A stretch of DNA of 64,000 nucleotides from CAZPBN01 sp964584935 (GCA_964584935.1 CAZPBN010000007.1:62001-126000); one strand, 5' to 3'. Positions 53,625-63,401 are shown, counted from the stretch's first letter. Numbers and translations are program-made. The notes: generated from the sequence alone by a model not told the origin.

Positions 53625-56600
53625 TTAAAACCTTTTGTGTATTTTGACGTCAATGCTGATTCTGCCCTCTTCATTACTGGTGCTCACAATAGAAATATCA
53701 TCTGTCAGCTGCCACTCCAAACGAGTGATATCCTCTCTTTGGGAGGAAAGATTTGTTGAATAAAGAAAAAATATCTTTTTTGATATTTTTTTCCCCAGGG
53801 TCAAACGAGCCATCATTTCTGCAGAGGAACCTAAAATGAACGGTTCAATCCTGAATCTGTCTATACTAAACAGCTTTTCTGCCCGTTTTGTTGCTTCTTC
53901 CGCCAGCTGGAAAGAAAGCAGTGAAGCCGAACTTTGTTGAGCACTGGCATCATAAGAATAAGTCCTTCTAAAGGATTCTCCCAGTGTCAGAAGGGCTAGA
54001 ACATCCTCAGGAGGCAAAGGAGGAGATGAGCTAAATTCCGGGGTAAGTTTGTTGAGAAGCCCGGTTAAAGAAAACATAACATGATAATCCTTCACGTAGG
54101 TTTCACCTTTGAAATTCAAATAAGGCTCGATCGCAGTGGGATTAAAAAAGCTTACTCTTCCTGTTAAAACCTTAAATTCTCTATCCTGAAAATAAACTTT
54201 TCCTTCCAGAGCCTCAATATCTCCAAGAATAAGTGGTGAATTAACAGTTCCTGTCACTGTTAAATCAAGACGTCCCTTCACTTTGCCTAAAGAGTTTTCC
54301 ATCCAAACATTATCATCTGCTTTTAATTGAATATTCAGATTCAAATTCTTAATAAAATCCGATCCATTTTTTCCCTCACTTAGGGAGCTCGAAAAAAAAT
54401 TAAATTCTTCATTAAGCTCCCGCTTCCATAAAAGTCTGCTTATATCAAAATTTCCATTCAATTGATATCGAGCATTGTTTTTAACGAAATTCAAATACCC
54501 ATCCGTTAAAACTCTAGTCCTTTCTAAGGGAACTAAAAGCAACCTTTCCCCTTCCATTTTAAGATCGATATCCACCATCTTTCCGTTGGCAAGTTTCATC
54601 ACTCCATCTCCCCGAACATCCCCTCCTCCTAAATTAGCCTGGAAGGAACGAAGAGAAATCTTTTCGTTCTCTACAAATATGAGACCGGAATAGTTTCTGA
54701 AAGCCTGGGGAAACCGGCTGATAGGAAGCACAGCCCCTTTAAAATCAATAACTCCCTTAATTTCAGGACTCGACAGTTTTCCTTTTAATTCTCCCAGATA
54801 ATTTATTGTCCCTTTGCCTCCTTTCCAGGGAAGAAGAAGATCCAGATTATTTAAATTCCCTTTAATGTCAGCAGTAAATGATTTCTTATTCAAAGGAAAA
54901 AAACAAGTGACATTGTAGCTGTTTTCTCCTGGAAACAAATTCCCTTCAATTTCTAAAAATATATTCTGGTTATCTAATCCAAAATTCAGATTTCCTTTGG
55001 CTTTTGTCTTCTGTAAAGATTTATAGCTCAGTTTTTTGATCTCATAACTTCCTGAAGCCGTATCCTGTCCGAAAAATCCACTTCCTTTTAAAACAAAAGA
55101 TAAAGAGCCTTTAAAATCTTTGTTGACGGAAGACAAATCAATTCTATCTCCAGAGATATCGATATCAAATTCATTGTTTGATGGTTTTAATGCTCCATGG
55201 CCTTTAATATTCCCTTTATAAAAACGGCATTCAAAATGGGGAAAAGAAATCGAGTCATTTTTCCAGATCAACCTGCTCTTCACATCTTTCAGCTCTTGAC
55301 CTGAGATTTTAATTTGCTCTCCAGAAAATCCTCCTTCCACACTGGCATCGTTATCCACTTTTAAATATTCAAATCTCCCCGCAGCCTGTCCCTGCAAAGG
55401 GAGGTTTAAATCTAAAGCCGGAAGAATGTTTTCTATATATCCCCGCTCAAGCTGAATATCTGCTCTGGTTCTTTCCCGGTTGGAAACAACCCCTATTCTT
55501 GACTCCAAAAAAGGATCATCAATTACAAAATTCCCCAAAAAGTCATTTTTGATAAGTTCAGCCTCTCCCTTCACTGATTGAGCATTAAATTTCCCATATC
55601 CTCCGGGAGAAAGTGAAAATTCTGCTTCGACCTGTGGATTTCGATATTGTTCAAAAATGTGTATGAAAGCATCTCCGCTTCCCCTAATTTCTGGAATGTT
55701 AAATTCTTCATTCAAAATAATTGATGTGAATTTCCTAGCTTTTTTCACATCACTGATTTTTCCATCGATTTGCACATCCAGATCGCCAATAAAATTTATT
55801 TTTGCTTTTAAACCAATGTCAAAGAAATTGGATGCAAGATTTTCTGAAGAAAAGGATATATCATTTTTTCCATCCCACTTGAATTTAACTCTTCCTCTGA
55901 ACGGAAATCTATTATCTCCTTTCTTCAAATATTTATCCCTGAATTCACCATTCACAGTAAGCTTTTTGTCTTTAACCAGAAATGTTCCCCAAACAGGAGA
56001 TGCAACCGGCCAGGGAACAGATACTTTTTTCAATATAGGATCCAGAAAAACACCTCTTATATGTCCTTCGACCTTTTCCTTGGTGAAATTTATCCTTCCA
56101 AATTCAGAGGGAAGAGATCCTTCCCACACATTGAATTCGACTGTCCCCCCCTTATCTTGAGTAAAGTTCACCTTTCCTTTGACCTTTCCTACAGGTAGCC
56201 CGTTTAAAATAATATCATTGCTTGCAAATTCCGTATCAAAAACAATGATCTCATTATCCCTCGATAACATACCATTCCCTTCTATCTTTCCCTCCCAATC
56301 GAAAGGGATATTGAGATAACTGGCGATTAAATCTGTTCTAATTTTCATAAATGTTTTCAACCGAATATCAGGATTGGATAAGTTATTTAGATTTCCCTCG
56401 CCTTTCACAATCAAATCCGGGCTATCTATAATCATCTTTCTGACACTGATCTCATCATGGTTTCCCTGGAGAAAATATTCCATTTCCCCTTCCAACGGTC
56501 TTGGAAGAATGCGGGAATAAAGGGTATTTTTTTCTGCTTTTATCCTTAGTGAAAATGAGTTTTTTTTATTAAGAACAAGAGCTTTAACTCCTTGAGATTG

Positions 56601-57035
56601 GAAACTGAATTCTTTTCCCCAATAATAAAATTCTCCATCTTTAATCAATCCTTTTTCAATTTCAAAAGGGAAGGGAAAACGGATTTTTAATTCATTGGTT
56701 TCATCTTTCTTTAGAAAAGATTCATAAACTCTCAAAAGAGGCTTATCAATATAAACAATTAAAGGTTTCCTCCGGCTAAAAATTGACTTATAAGAAATTC
56801 TGACAACAATCTTATCAGCAGATAAAAATGGAGAGAATGAATCTGTCCTGAAATCCTCCAGAGTTAAGGCAGGAGGAAAAACAGAGACTGACAATCTTTT
56901 ATAGTCGTATTTCTCATGAATTCTCTTTTCTATCTGATGCAGAATAATATTTTTGGCTAAGACACCTGCTCCTATTAATAGAACAATAACAACAGTAAAA
57001 ATACCTAGCAATCTTATTTTTTTTACAATTCTCAT
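53625..57035 (-). CDS. tamB: Translocation/assembly module protein TamB (AsmA-like)
   Basis: 1136 residues. One N-terminal membrane helix (about 8-28), a very long repetitive beta-helical groove, then the DUF490/TamB C-terminal domain (GDIEALEGKVYFQDREF, PPEDVLALLTLGES). TamB proteins bridge both membranes and are implicated in outer-membrane protein insertion and lipid transport. Immediately before the Omp85 gene (2-bp gap), as in tamAB operons. Confidence 0.88.
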   Translation of the reverse strand: MRIVKKIRLLGIFTVVIVLLIGAGVLAKNIILHQIEKRIHEKYDYKRLSVSVFPPALTLEDFRTDSFSPFLSADKIVVRISYKSIFSRRKPLIVYIDKPLLRVYESFLKKDETNELKIRFPFPFEIEKGLIKDGEFYYWGKEFSFQSQGVKALVLNKKNSFSLRIKAEKNTLYSRILPRPLEGEMEYFLQGNHDEISVRKMIIDSPDLIVKGEGNLNNLSNPDIRLKTFMKIRTDLIASYLNIPFDWEGKIEGNGMLSRDNEIIVFDTEFASNDIILNGLPVGKVKGKVNFTQDKGGTVEFNVWEGSLPSEFGRINFTKEKVEGHIRGVFLDPILKKVSVPWPVASPVWGTFLVKDKKLTVNGEFRDKYLKKGDNRFPFRGRVKFKWDGKNDISFSSENLASNFFDIGLKAKINFIGDLDVQIDGKISDVKKARKFTSIILNEEFNIPEIRGSGDAFIHIFEQYRNPQVEAEFSLSPGGYGKFNAQSVKGEAELIKNDFLGNFVIDDPFLESRIGVVSNRERTRADIQLERGYIENILPALDLNLPLQGQAAGRFEYLKVDNDASVEGGFSGEQIKISGQELKDVKSRLIWKNDSISFPHFECRFYKGNIKGHGALKPSNNEFDIDISGDRIDLSSVNKDFKGSLSFVLKGSGFFGQDTASGSYEIKKLSYKSLQKTKAKGNLNFGLDNQNIFLEIEGNLFPGENSYNVTCFFPLNKKSFTADIKGNLNNLDLLLPWKGGKGTINYLGELKGKLSSPEIKGVIDFKGAVLPISRFPQAFRNYSGLIFVENEKISLRSFQANLGGGDVRGDGVMKLANGKMVDIDLKMEGERLLLVPLERTRVLTDGYLNFVKNNARYQLNGNFDISRLLWKRELNEEFNFFSSSLSEGKNGSDFIKNLNLNIQLKADDNVWMENSLGKVKGRLDLTVTGTVNSPLILGDIEALEGKVYFQDREFKVLTGRVSFFNPTAIEPYLNFKGETYVKDYHVMFSLTGLLNKLTPEFSSSPPLPPEDVLALLTLGESFRRTYSYDASAQQSSASLLSFQLAEEATKRAEKLFSIDRFRIEPFILGSSAEMMARLTLGKKISKKIFFLYSTNLSSQREDITRLEWQLTDDISIVSTSNEEGRISIDVKIHKRF

Positions 57036-57067
57036 TATTTATCATACTTAAAGCTAGTTGAGTTATT

Positions 57068-57084
57068 CTGAATTATCTATTCAG
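57068..57084. promoter_or_regulatory. Dyad upstream of tamB
   Basis: CTGAAT-TATCT-ATTCAG, perfect 6-bp arms with a 5-nt centre, 33-49 bp before the tamB start. It shares its geometry with the CAGATT dyad of the divergent PurF-like gene, though not its sequence. Confidence 0.25.
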
Positions 57085-57164
57085 CTTGAGTATTTAATAT
57101 AGCATGTTTTTAACAAAATATAAATCCTCAAGAAAGGAAGAATAAGCTAAACTTTATTTTTTTC

Positions 57165-57192
57165 TTGAACAGATTATTCAAATCTGTAATAT
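57165..57192 (+). promoter_or_regulatory. Candidate promoter with internal operator for the PurF-like gene
   Basis: TTGAAC (57165-57170), 16-bp spacer, TAATAT (57187-57192). The spacer is almost entirely a perfect dyad, CAGATT-ATTCA-AATCTG (57170-57186), the place where a repressor would sit. GGAGG at 57232-57236 gives a strong ribosome site before ATG 57242. Confidence 0.4.
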
Positions 57193-57241
57193 TAATCTTT
57201 TAAAATAATCTGAAATGAATCCAATTTAAGCGGAGGAATCC

Positions 57242-58648
57242 ATGGGAGGCCTGTTCGGCGTCGTCTCAAAGCATGATTGTATTGATGATCTTTTTTTTGG
57301 AACCGATTATCACTCTCATCTTGGAACTATGAGAGGAGGACTTGTTGTCAATAAAAATAGATCATTCACAAGATTTATCCATAACATTGAAAATGCACAG
57401 TTCCGATCAAAATTTGAAGAAGACATCAAAAAGATGTCCGGGAATAAAGGAATCGGTGTTATCAGTGACACCGACGATCAACCCTTGCTTATTCGGTCCC
57501 ACCTGGGAGACTATGCCATAGTGACTGTGGGGGCAATAAAAAACGCCTCAAAACTAGCCAAAAAGATATTTCATAAAGACAAAATCCATTTTTCAGAAAT
57601 GAGTATGGGAGAGATAAATCCCACTGAACTGGTAGCCATTTTAATAAACCAGGAACAGACTTTTGAAGACGGCATAAAAAATGCCCAGGAATCGATTGAA
57701 GGATCCTGTTCAATGCTCATATTGACACAAAAAGGGATGTACGCAGCAAGAGACCTTCTGGGGAGGACTCCAGTTGTTATTGGGGAAAAAAAAGACAGTT
57801 TCTCGGCAACTCTAGAAACATGTTCATTTCCAAATCTTGATTTCAAGATAAAAAAATACCTCAGTCCCGGAGAAGTTGTTTTCATAACTGAAGATGGACT
57901 CGAACCAAAAATCCCTCCGAGAGATAAAATGCAAATATGCGCCTTCCTGTGGGTTTATTATGGTTATCCCGCATCGAGCTATGAAAATATAAATGTTGAA
58001 ATTGTTAGAAACAGATGCGGGAGGCTTCTTGCTAAAAATGATTCCATTGACATCGATATGGTATCAGGAATTCCAGACTCAGGAACAGGGCATGGACTGG
58101 GTTATGCTGGTGAAACAGGAATTCCATTCAAAAGGCCTTTTGTGAAATACACTCCAACCTGGCCGAGAAGTTTCATGCCTCAAGATCAAAGAGTCAGAGA
58201 CCTGGTGGCACAAATGAAATTGATTCCCATAAAAAAACTCATCGAAGGAAGGAAAATTCTTTTTTGTGAAGATTCAATCGTGAGAGGCACACAATTAAAA
58301 GAAACCATACAAAGATTATATGATGTCGGAGCTCTGGAAGTACACATGCGTCCTGCCTGCCCTCCCCTTATATACTCATGCAAATTTCTTAATTTTTCCA
58401 GATCAAAATCCGAATTAGACCTTGCAGCCAGGAAAGCCATAAAGGATATCGAAGGAGACAATCCTGTTAATTTAAAGGAATATTCAAAAGCAGGAACAGA
58501 AAAGTATAATGAAATGGTAAAAAAAATTGAACAAAGATTGAAATTGACCAGCCTGAAGTATCAAAAACTGGAAGATCTGGTTTCTGCCATAGGCTTACCA
58601 AAAGAAAAGCTCTGCACCTATTGCTGGGACGGAACTGAGCACTCTTAA
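57242..58648 (+). CDS. Amidophosphoribosyltransferase (PurF) paralogue lacking the nucleophile cysteine
   Basis: 468 residues with the PurF layout: an N-terminal Ntn glutaminase domain (1-230) and a PRTase domain with the PRPP loop FCEDSIVRGTQL (341-352). Class II amidotransferases need Cys right after the start (MCGIFG), but here the protein begins MGGLFGVVS. The [4Fe-4S] ligands of Bacillus-type PurF appear kept (C233, C373 or C380, C458 and C461). Without the nucleophile it cannot hydrolyse glutamine by the known mechanism, so it may use free ammonia or have another role. I recall similar MGG-type PurF homologues in Bacteroides. Single gene with its own promoter. Confidence 0.82.
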   Translation: MGGLFGVVSKHDCIDDLFFGTDYHSHLGTMRGGLVVNKNRSFTRFIHNIENAQFRSKFEEDIKKMSGNKGIGVISDTDDQPLLIRSHLGDYAIVTVGAIKNASKLAKKIFHKDKIHFSEMSMGEINPTELVAILINQEQTFEDGIKNAQESIEGSCSMLILTQKGMYAARDLLGRTPVVIGEKKDSFSATLETCSFPNLDFKIKKYLSPGEVVFITEDGLEPKIPPRDKMQICAFLWVYYGYPASSYENINVEIVRNRCGRLLAKNDSIDIDMVSGIPDSGTGHGLGYAGETGIPFKRPFVKYTPTWPRSFMPQDQRVRDLVAQMKLIPIKKLIEGRKILFCEDSIVRGTQLKETIQRLYDVGALEVHMRPACPPLIYSCKFLNFSRSKSELDLAARKAIKDIEGDNPVNLKEYSKAGTEKYNEMVKKIEQRLKLTSLKYQKLEDLVSAIGLPKEKLCTYCWDGTEHS

Positions 58649-58672
58649 AAATATGTTTCTGCCAAGGACTTG

Positions 58673-58705
58673 TTATCTTTCTGATAATAATAAAGATAAG
58701 TTTTT
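58673..58705 (+). terminator. AT-rich terminator after the PurF-like gene
   Basis: TTATCTTT (58673-58680) and AAAGATAA (58692-58699) form a perfect 8-bp stem with an 11-nt loop, followed by GTTTTT. The remainder of the 304-bp convergent gap 58649-58952 is AT-rich and shows nothing else. Confidence 0.4.
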
Positions 58706-58952
58706 ACAAAGTTTAGAATATCTCCTTTACTATTTCACTTTTCGCCTAAAAATGGATTTTAAAAGATTTTATTTGTGAAATTAGGAATAGTTATGAATAG
58801 TTATTTTTAGACTATCTATTCTTTTGTAAAAAATTTCATTCTATATCTCGCAATAATTCATTAAATTATTTTTTATGTGGAAATTTTTGGATTCAAACCA
58901 GTTTTTTTAGACTTTACTTAAAGGCTCCAATAATCCTGCTTTTCAATAAGTT

Positions 58953-59444
58953 CTATTCCACTGATAAAAGCAAGGCATTAACCTCGACTGAATCCCCTTC
59001 TTTAAGACTCAGGCTTCTTACCACTCCCGCTTTAGGAGACTTGATTTCATTCTGCATCTTCATGGCTTCCAGCACTAAAACCGGCTGTTCTTTTTTTACT
59101 TTATCTCCTTGTTTGACCAGTATTTTCACGATCTTACCCGGCATGGATGTTTTTATGTCCTTTTTTTTTGCTCCTTTATCCTCCCTTGCCAAGACCTGGC
59201 TGAGAGTTTTCTTTTTCACATCAAAAAAATGTCCCCCTAAATACACCGAGTAAGAATCTTTATTCGTATTAACAATCACATCATAAATTTTCCCATCTAT
59301 ATTGATGATCATTTCATCGGAATTGATAGGCTCTACCGAGATACTATACTTTTTATTTTTCAATCCTGCAAAAAACTGATTGTCCTCCTGGCTATCCAGA
59401 TCTAATTTGAATTCTTCATTGTCTATAAAAAAAGAATATTTCAT
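58953..59444 (-). CDS. Biotin carboxyl carrier subunit of an acyl-CoA carboxylase
   Basis: 163 residues. The C-terminal biotinyl domain carries K129 in LEAMKMQNE. The N-terminal ~80 residues are not the Pro/Ala linker of AccB but a beta-rich region resembling the BT domain of propionyl-CoA carboxylase alpha. It therefore looks like the alpha chain split into two genes, with biotin carboxylase one base upstream. The biotin swings between the carboxylase and the carboxyltransferase. Confidence 0.85.
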   Translation of the reverse strand: MKYSFFIDNEEFKLDLDSQEDNQFFAGLKNKKYSISVEPINSDEMIINIDGKIYDVIVNTNKDSYSVYLGGHFFDVKKKTLSQVLAREDKGAKKKDIKTSMPGKIVKILVKQGDKVKKEQPVLVLEAMKMQNEIKSPKAGVVRSLSLKEGDSVEVNALLLSVE

Positions 59445-59445
59445 T

Positions 59446-60957
59446 CTACAGCCTGTTCCTAAAATTCTCTACTCTTCCTTGGAACTTCCAGTTGCTTTGC
59501 TTTTTCCCTGAATTCCTTAGAAGGCGTGATTTTGCCTCTTTGTAACTTTTAATTCCGGCTGCAATTAAAGCAACATTGATTTCTTCAGGATCTGTCTTTT
59601 TCTCCTCTGCTTCCAGATTTGCGATAAAATGGGTGTTGTAATTTCCTTTAAAAAAGTGAGGATGGAGAAGAATCCGCTTAAAGAAGGGAATCGTGGTTTT
59701 TATTCCATAAATCTGATATTCGGATAATGCTCTCAACATTCTCTGAATCGCCTCTTCCCTTGTCTGTCCCCAACTGATAAGCTTTGACAGTAACGGATCA
59801 TATTCCAAGGGAACTTTAAATCCCTCGTAGATTCCATTATCATTCCGGATCCCCAATCCGCCGGATGGGGTACAAAGATGGCTGATTTTCCCCGGTGATG
59901 GCATAAAATCATTTTCCGGATCTTCCGCATATATCCGGCATTCAATCGAATGCCCTCTTGGCTGGATATCTTCCTGCCCAAAATCCAAATGAAAACCGGA
60001 TGCCACTTTAATCTGGTTTTTGACAAGGTCTATTCCTGTAACCATTTCAGTAATCGGGTGCTCCACCTGCAGCCTCGTATTCATCTCCAAAAAAAAGAAA
60101 TTTTTGTTTTTATCCACCACAAATTCCACTGTACCAGCATTCCTGTAATTCACAGCAGAAGCTGCTCTTACCGCAACTTCTCCCATTCTCTTTCTTATTT
60201 TTTCATCAATGAACGGAGAAGGGGTTTCTTCCAGAACCTTCTGGTACCGTCTTTGGATGGAACATTCTCTCTCCCCCAGATAAACCGTGTTTCCAAAATG
60301 ATCTGCCAATATCTGAATTTCAATGTGATGAGGTTCTTCAACATATTTCTCTATATAGACAGAATCATCATCAAAACTCGATTTTGCTTCCGAACGGGCT
60401 ATCCGAAAAGAAGAAATAAGGTCTTTTTTCCCCTTCACCAGTCTCAGACCTTTTCCTCCCCCGCCGGCTGATGCTTTAAGCAAAACCGGAAAACCAGTCT
60501 GTTCGGCAATCAGCATAAGTTCTTTTTCATTCTTTGCAGGCTTCATTGCTCCGGGAATTATGGGCACACCGGCTTCAGACATTCTTTGACGGGACACAGT
60601 CTTCTGCCCCATCAATTCCATCGGTTCAGACTGGGGGCCAATAAAGACGATCCCTTCTTTTTCACACCGGGATACCAGTCTGGAGCTCTCTGCAAGAAAA
60701 CCGTATCCGGGATGGAGGGCTTCGGCTTTGCTTTTTTTTGTGGCTTCAATTATTCGGTCTATATTGAGATAACTCTCTGATGGTTTCGCACCTCCGATAA
60801 AATAAGCCTCTTCTGCCAGTCTCACATGAAGGGCGTTTTTATCAGCTTCAGAATAAACCGCTACAGGAATGATCCCCATTTCCCGGCAGGCACGGATAAT
60901 TCTTACTGCTATTTCGCCTCTGTTTGCGATCAAAATTTTTTTAAAGAGCTTAGCCAT
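59446..60957 (-). CDS. Biotin carboxylase subunit
   Basis: 503 residues, an ATP-grasp enzyme that carboxylates biotin with bicarbonate and ATP. ILIANRGEIAVRIIRACREM at the start, then KASAGGGGKG, the catalytic EMNTRLQVEHPITE and a C-terminal cap. It is about 50 residues longer than AccC, as in acyl-CoA/pyruvate carboxylase alpha subunits. One base separates it from the BCCP gene. Its distance from the carboxyltransferase gene upstream is 229 bp. Confidence 0.92.
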   Translation of the reverse strand: MAKLFKKILIANRGEIAVRIIRACREMGIIPVAVYSEADKNALHVRLAEEAYFIGGAKPSESYLNIDRIIEATKKSKAEALHPGYGFLAESSRLVSRCEKEGIVFIGPQSEPMELMGQKTVSRQRMSEAGVPIIPGAMKPAKNEKELMLIAEQTGFPVLLKASAGGGGKGLRLVKGKKDLISSFRIARSEAKSSFDDDSVYIEKYVEEPHHIEIQILADHFGNTVYLGERECSIQRRYQKVLEETPSPFIDEKIRKRMGEVAVRAASAVNYRNAGTVEFVVDKNKNFFFLEMNTRLQVEHPITEMVTGIDLVKNQIKVASGFHLDFGQEDIQPRGHSIECRIYAEDPENDFMPSPGKISHLCTPSGGLGIRNDNGIYEGFKVPLEYDPLLSKLISWGQTREEAIQRMLRALSEYQIYGIKTTIPFFKRILLHPHFFKGNYNTHFIANLEAEEKKTDPEEINVALIAAGIKSYKEAKSRLLRNSGKKQSNWKFQGRVENFRNRL

Positions 60958-61151
60958 TTTATTCTATAATGTGATTCGATTTCCGGTTTCCTTTTCCTCT
61001 AGGATCTCTCCTTTTACAGCTTTTAAAAAAGGCACATGCAATGAATACATATCCTTGTTTTTTCCTCGGTTTCTAGTTTTCAATCTCCAAATCATTTCAT
61101 ATCTGACATATGATCATTCATATTGATTCTTTCATTTTAATGTTGTTTTAT

Positions 61152-61177
61152 CTTACGTCTTACGTCTGACGATTCAT
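61152..61177. repeat. Copy C of a short dispersed intergenic repeat
   Basis: CTTACGTCTTACGTCTGACG followed by ATTCAT, in the 229-bp gap between the carboxyltransferase and biotin carboxylase genes. Compare 13422-13443 and 38674-38699. Confidence 0.4.
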
Positions 61178-61186
61178 TAATTTTAA

Positions 61187-62737
61187 TCATAACGGAATAT
61201 TCCCGTGTTTTTTCGGTGGATTTTTATCCCGTTTGTTTTTCATCATTTCCAGAGCCGCGATAAGCTTTGGTCTTGTGAATTTCGGTTCAATTACCTCATC
61301 CAGATACCCTTTTTCACAAGCAATATAAGGATTGGCAAACTTTTGCCGGAATTCTTCAACCTTTTTTTTGCTTAATTGATCAGGATCTTCGGCTTTTTCA
61401 AGCTCCCGTCTGTATACAATTTTAACCGCGCCTTCCGGCCCCATAACCGCTATTTCTGCTGTGGGATAGGCATAATTGATATCAGCTCTGATGTGTTTTG
61501 ACGCCATCACACAATAAGCCCCTCCGTATGATTTTCTTGTGATCAGAGTTATTTTCGGAACCGTGGCTTCGGCAAAAGCGTAGAGTATCTTGGCTCCATG
61601 TCTTATGATCCCTCCGTGTTCCTGGGATACTCCCGGGAGAAATCCGGGAACATCTTCGAGGGTTGCGAGAGGAATATTGAACGCATCACAAAATCGGATA
61701 AAACGGGCTCCTTTATCCGAAGAATTGATATCAAGAACGCCGGCAAGATAGTCAGGTTGATTGGCCACAATACCCACCGGCTTTCCGGCAAGTCTTCCAA
61801 ATCCAATGACGATGTTTTTGGCATAATGCTCTTGGATTTCAAAAAAATATTGATCATCCAGCACATCCCTGATAATTTTTCTTATGTCATAAGGAAGATT
61901 GGGATCATCAGGAACCACAAAATTGAGTTCTTCATTGGTCCTGTCAGGTGGATCCTTGGTCTCCTTCTCGGGAGGATCTTCCATATTGTTATCAGGAACA
62001 AAAGAAAGAATTTCCCGTACCAATGCCAGTGTGTGCTCTTCATTCTCAGCAGCAAAATGAGCCACTCCACTCAAGGTGTTATGAGCCTCAGCTCCGCCTA
62101 ATTCCTCCATAGAAACCTCTTCATGCGTCACTTCCCTTATCACATCAGGGCCTGTTATAAACATATTGCTTTTTTCTTTGGTCATGATAATGAAATCAGT
62201 TATAGCCGGTGAATACACTGCTCCCCCGGCACAGGGTCCCATTATGGCAGATATCTGGGGAATCACCCCTGAGGCAAGGACATTTCTTAAAAAAATCTCA
62301 GCATAACCAGCCAAGCTGGCAACACCTTCCTGAATACGGGCTCCGCCGGAATCATTCAACCCAATTATAGGGGCTCCGGCTTTCATAGCCATCTCCATGA
62401 TTTTGATAACTTTGGAAGCATTCGCTTCACTCAAAGAACCTCCAAATACAGTAAAATCCTGGGCAAAAATAAAAACAGTCCTTCCTTCGATGGTCCCATA
62501 TCCTGTGACAATTCCATCGCCGGGGATTTTCCTTTTTTCCATCCCGAAGTCATAACAATGATGAACAACAAGTCTGTCAGTTTCCTGGAATGAACCTTGA
62601 TCCAGAAGAAGATCAATCCGTTCCCTTGCAGTAAGTTTCCCGCTTTCATGGCGTTTTTCAATCTTTTCTTCTCCTCCTCCCAGTTCTGCAGACTTTGCTT
62701 TTTCGGCAAGCTCTTCCAGTTTCTTCTTAATCGTCAT
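61187..62737 (-). CDS. Acyl-CoA carboxylase, carboxyltransferase subunit (PCC beta/MmdA-like)
   Basis: 516 residues with two crotonase-like halves: ARERIDLLLDQGSF, the oxyanion segments GGARIQEGVASLAGYAEI and GPCAGGAVYSPA, and in the C-half DVPGFLPGVSQEHGGIIRHG. It transfers CO2 between biotin and an acyl-CoA, most often propionyl-CoA/methylmalonyl-CoA. With the split BC and BCCP genes downstream it forms a complete soluble carboxylase; no decarboxylase membrane subunit (MmdB/OadB) is present. The transaldolase gene ends 16 bp upstream. Confidence 0.92.
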   Translation of the reverse strand: MTIKKKLEELAEKAKSAELGGGEEKIEKRHESGKLTARERIDLLLDQGSFQETDRLVVHHCYDFGMEKRKIPGDGIVTGYGTIEGRTVFIFAQDFTVFGGSLSEANASKVIKIMEMAMKAGAPIIGLNDSGGARIQEGVASLAGYAEIFLRNVLASGVIPQISAIMGPCAGGAVYSPAITDFIIMTKEKSNMFITGPDVIREVTHEEVSMEELGGAEAHNTLSGVAHFAAENEEHTLALVREILSFVPDNNMEDPPEKETKDPPDRTNEELNFVVPDDPNLPYDIRKIIRDVLDDQYFFEIQEHYAKNIVIGFGRLAGKPVGIVANQPDYLAGVLDINSSDKGARFIRFCDAFNIPLATLEDVPGFLPGVSQEHGGIIRHGAKILYAFAEATVPKITLITRKSYGGAYCVMASKHIRADINYAYPTAEIAVMGPEGAVKIVYRRELEKAEDPDQLSKKKVEEFRQKFANPYIACEKGYLDEVIEPKFTRPKLIAALEMMKNKRDKNPPKKHGNIPL

Positions 62738-62753
62738 GGCTCAAAACCAACCT

Positions 62754-63401
62754 TTATCTATTTTTCACTTTTTCCCAGTCTTTTAAAAATTTTTCCATCC
62801 CTATATCAGTCAAAGGGTGCTTGACCATTTTTTCAAAAACAGCAAAAGGAATGGTCACAATATCAGCTCCGATCAAAGCGGATTCAACAACATGAAGAGG
62901 ATGCCTCACACTGGCGACAATAACTTCTGTTTCAATGGCATAGTTTTCATAGATTATGACTATCTGCTCAACAAGATCCATGCCCTCGTGAGAAATATCA
63001 TCGAGCCGACCGATAAAAGGACTGACATACCGGGTTCCTGCCTTAGCTGCCATAATCGCCTGATTGGGAGAAAAGACTAAAGTCGTATTCACATCAATAC
63101 CTTCCTGGGATAGTATTTTTGTTGCTTTGAGACCTTCAAGGCATATAGGGATTTTTATTGCGACATTATCAGCAAATTCAGCCAGATTTTGAGCCTCCTT
63201 GACCATTTCATCTGCAGAGGAAGAAACACACTCAACACTCACCGGACCAGGCGATATTTTGCAGATTTCTTTAATCAATTCTTCAAATCCAACATTTTCT
63301 CTTGAAACAAGAGTCGGATTGGTTGTCACTCCATCCAGCATCCCCAGCTTAGCTGCTTCTTTGATTTGATCCAAATTTGCCGTATCCAGGAAAAATTTCA
63401 T
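62754..63401 (-). CDS. Small transaldolase (TalC/fructose-6-phosphate aldolase family)
   Basis: About 215 residues, the short TalC form. MKFFLDTANLDQIKEA, the GVTTNPTLV loop, VAIKIPICLEGLKA (the Schiff-base lysine), and GADIVTIPFAVFEKMVKHPLTD at the end (given as family landmarks). It acts in the non-oxidative pentose phosphate pathway. GGAGG before ATG 63401 decides the start over a GTG/ATG-preceded frame at 63413. First gene of the run leading into the carboxylase subunits. Confidence 0.92.
   Translation of the reverse strand: MKFFLDTANLDQIKEAAKLGMLDGVTTNPTLVSRENVGFEELIKEICKISPGPVSVECVSSSADEMVKEAQNLAEFADNVAIKIPICLEGLKATKILSQEGIDVNTTLVFSPNQAIMAAKAGTRYVSPFIGRLDDISHEGMDLVEQIVIIYENYAIETEVIVASVRHPLHVVESALIGADIVTIPFAVFEKMVKHPLTDIGMEKFLKDWEKVKNR

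Noticed and set aside
55657..56160. Rightward 167-codon ORF inside tamB
   Set aside because: Antisense shadow; Ser/Leu/Phe-rich composition typical of reversed lysine/glutamate-rich coding.
59950..60471. Rightward 173-codon ORF inside the biotin carboxylase gene
   Set aside because: Antisense to conserved catalytic motifs; no independent support.
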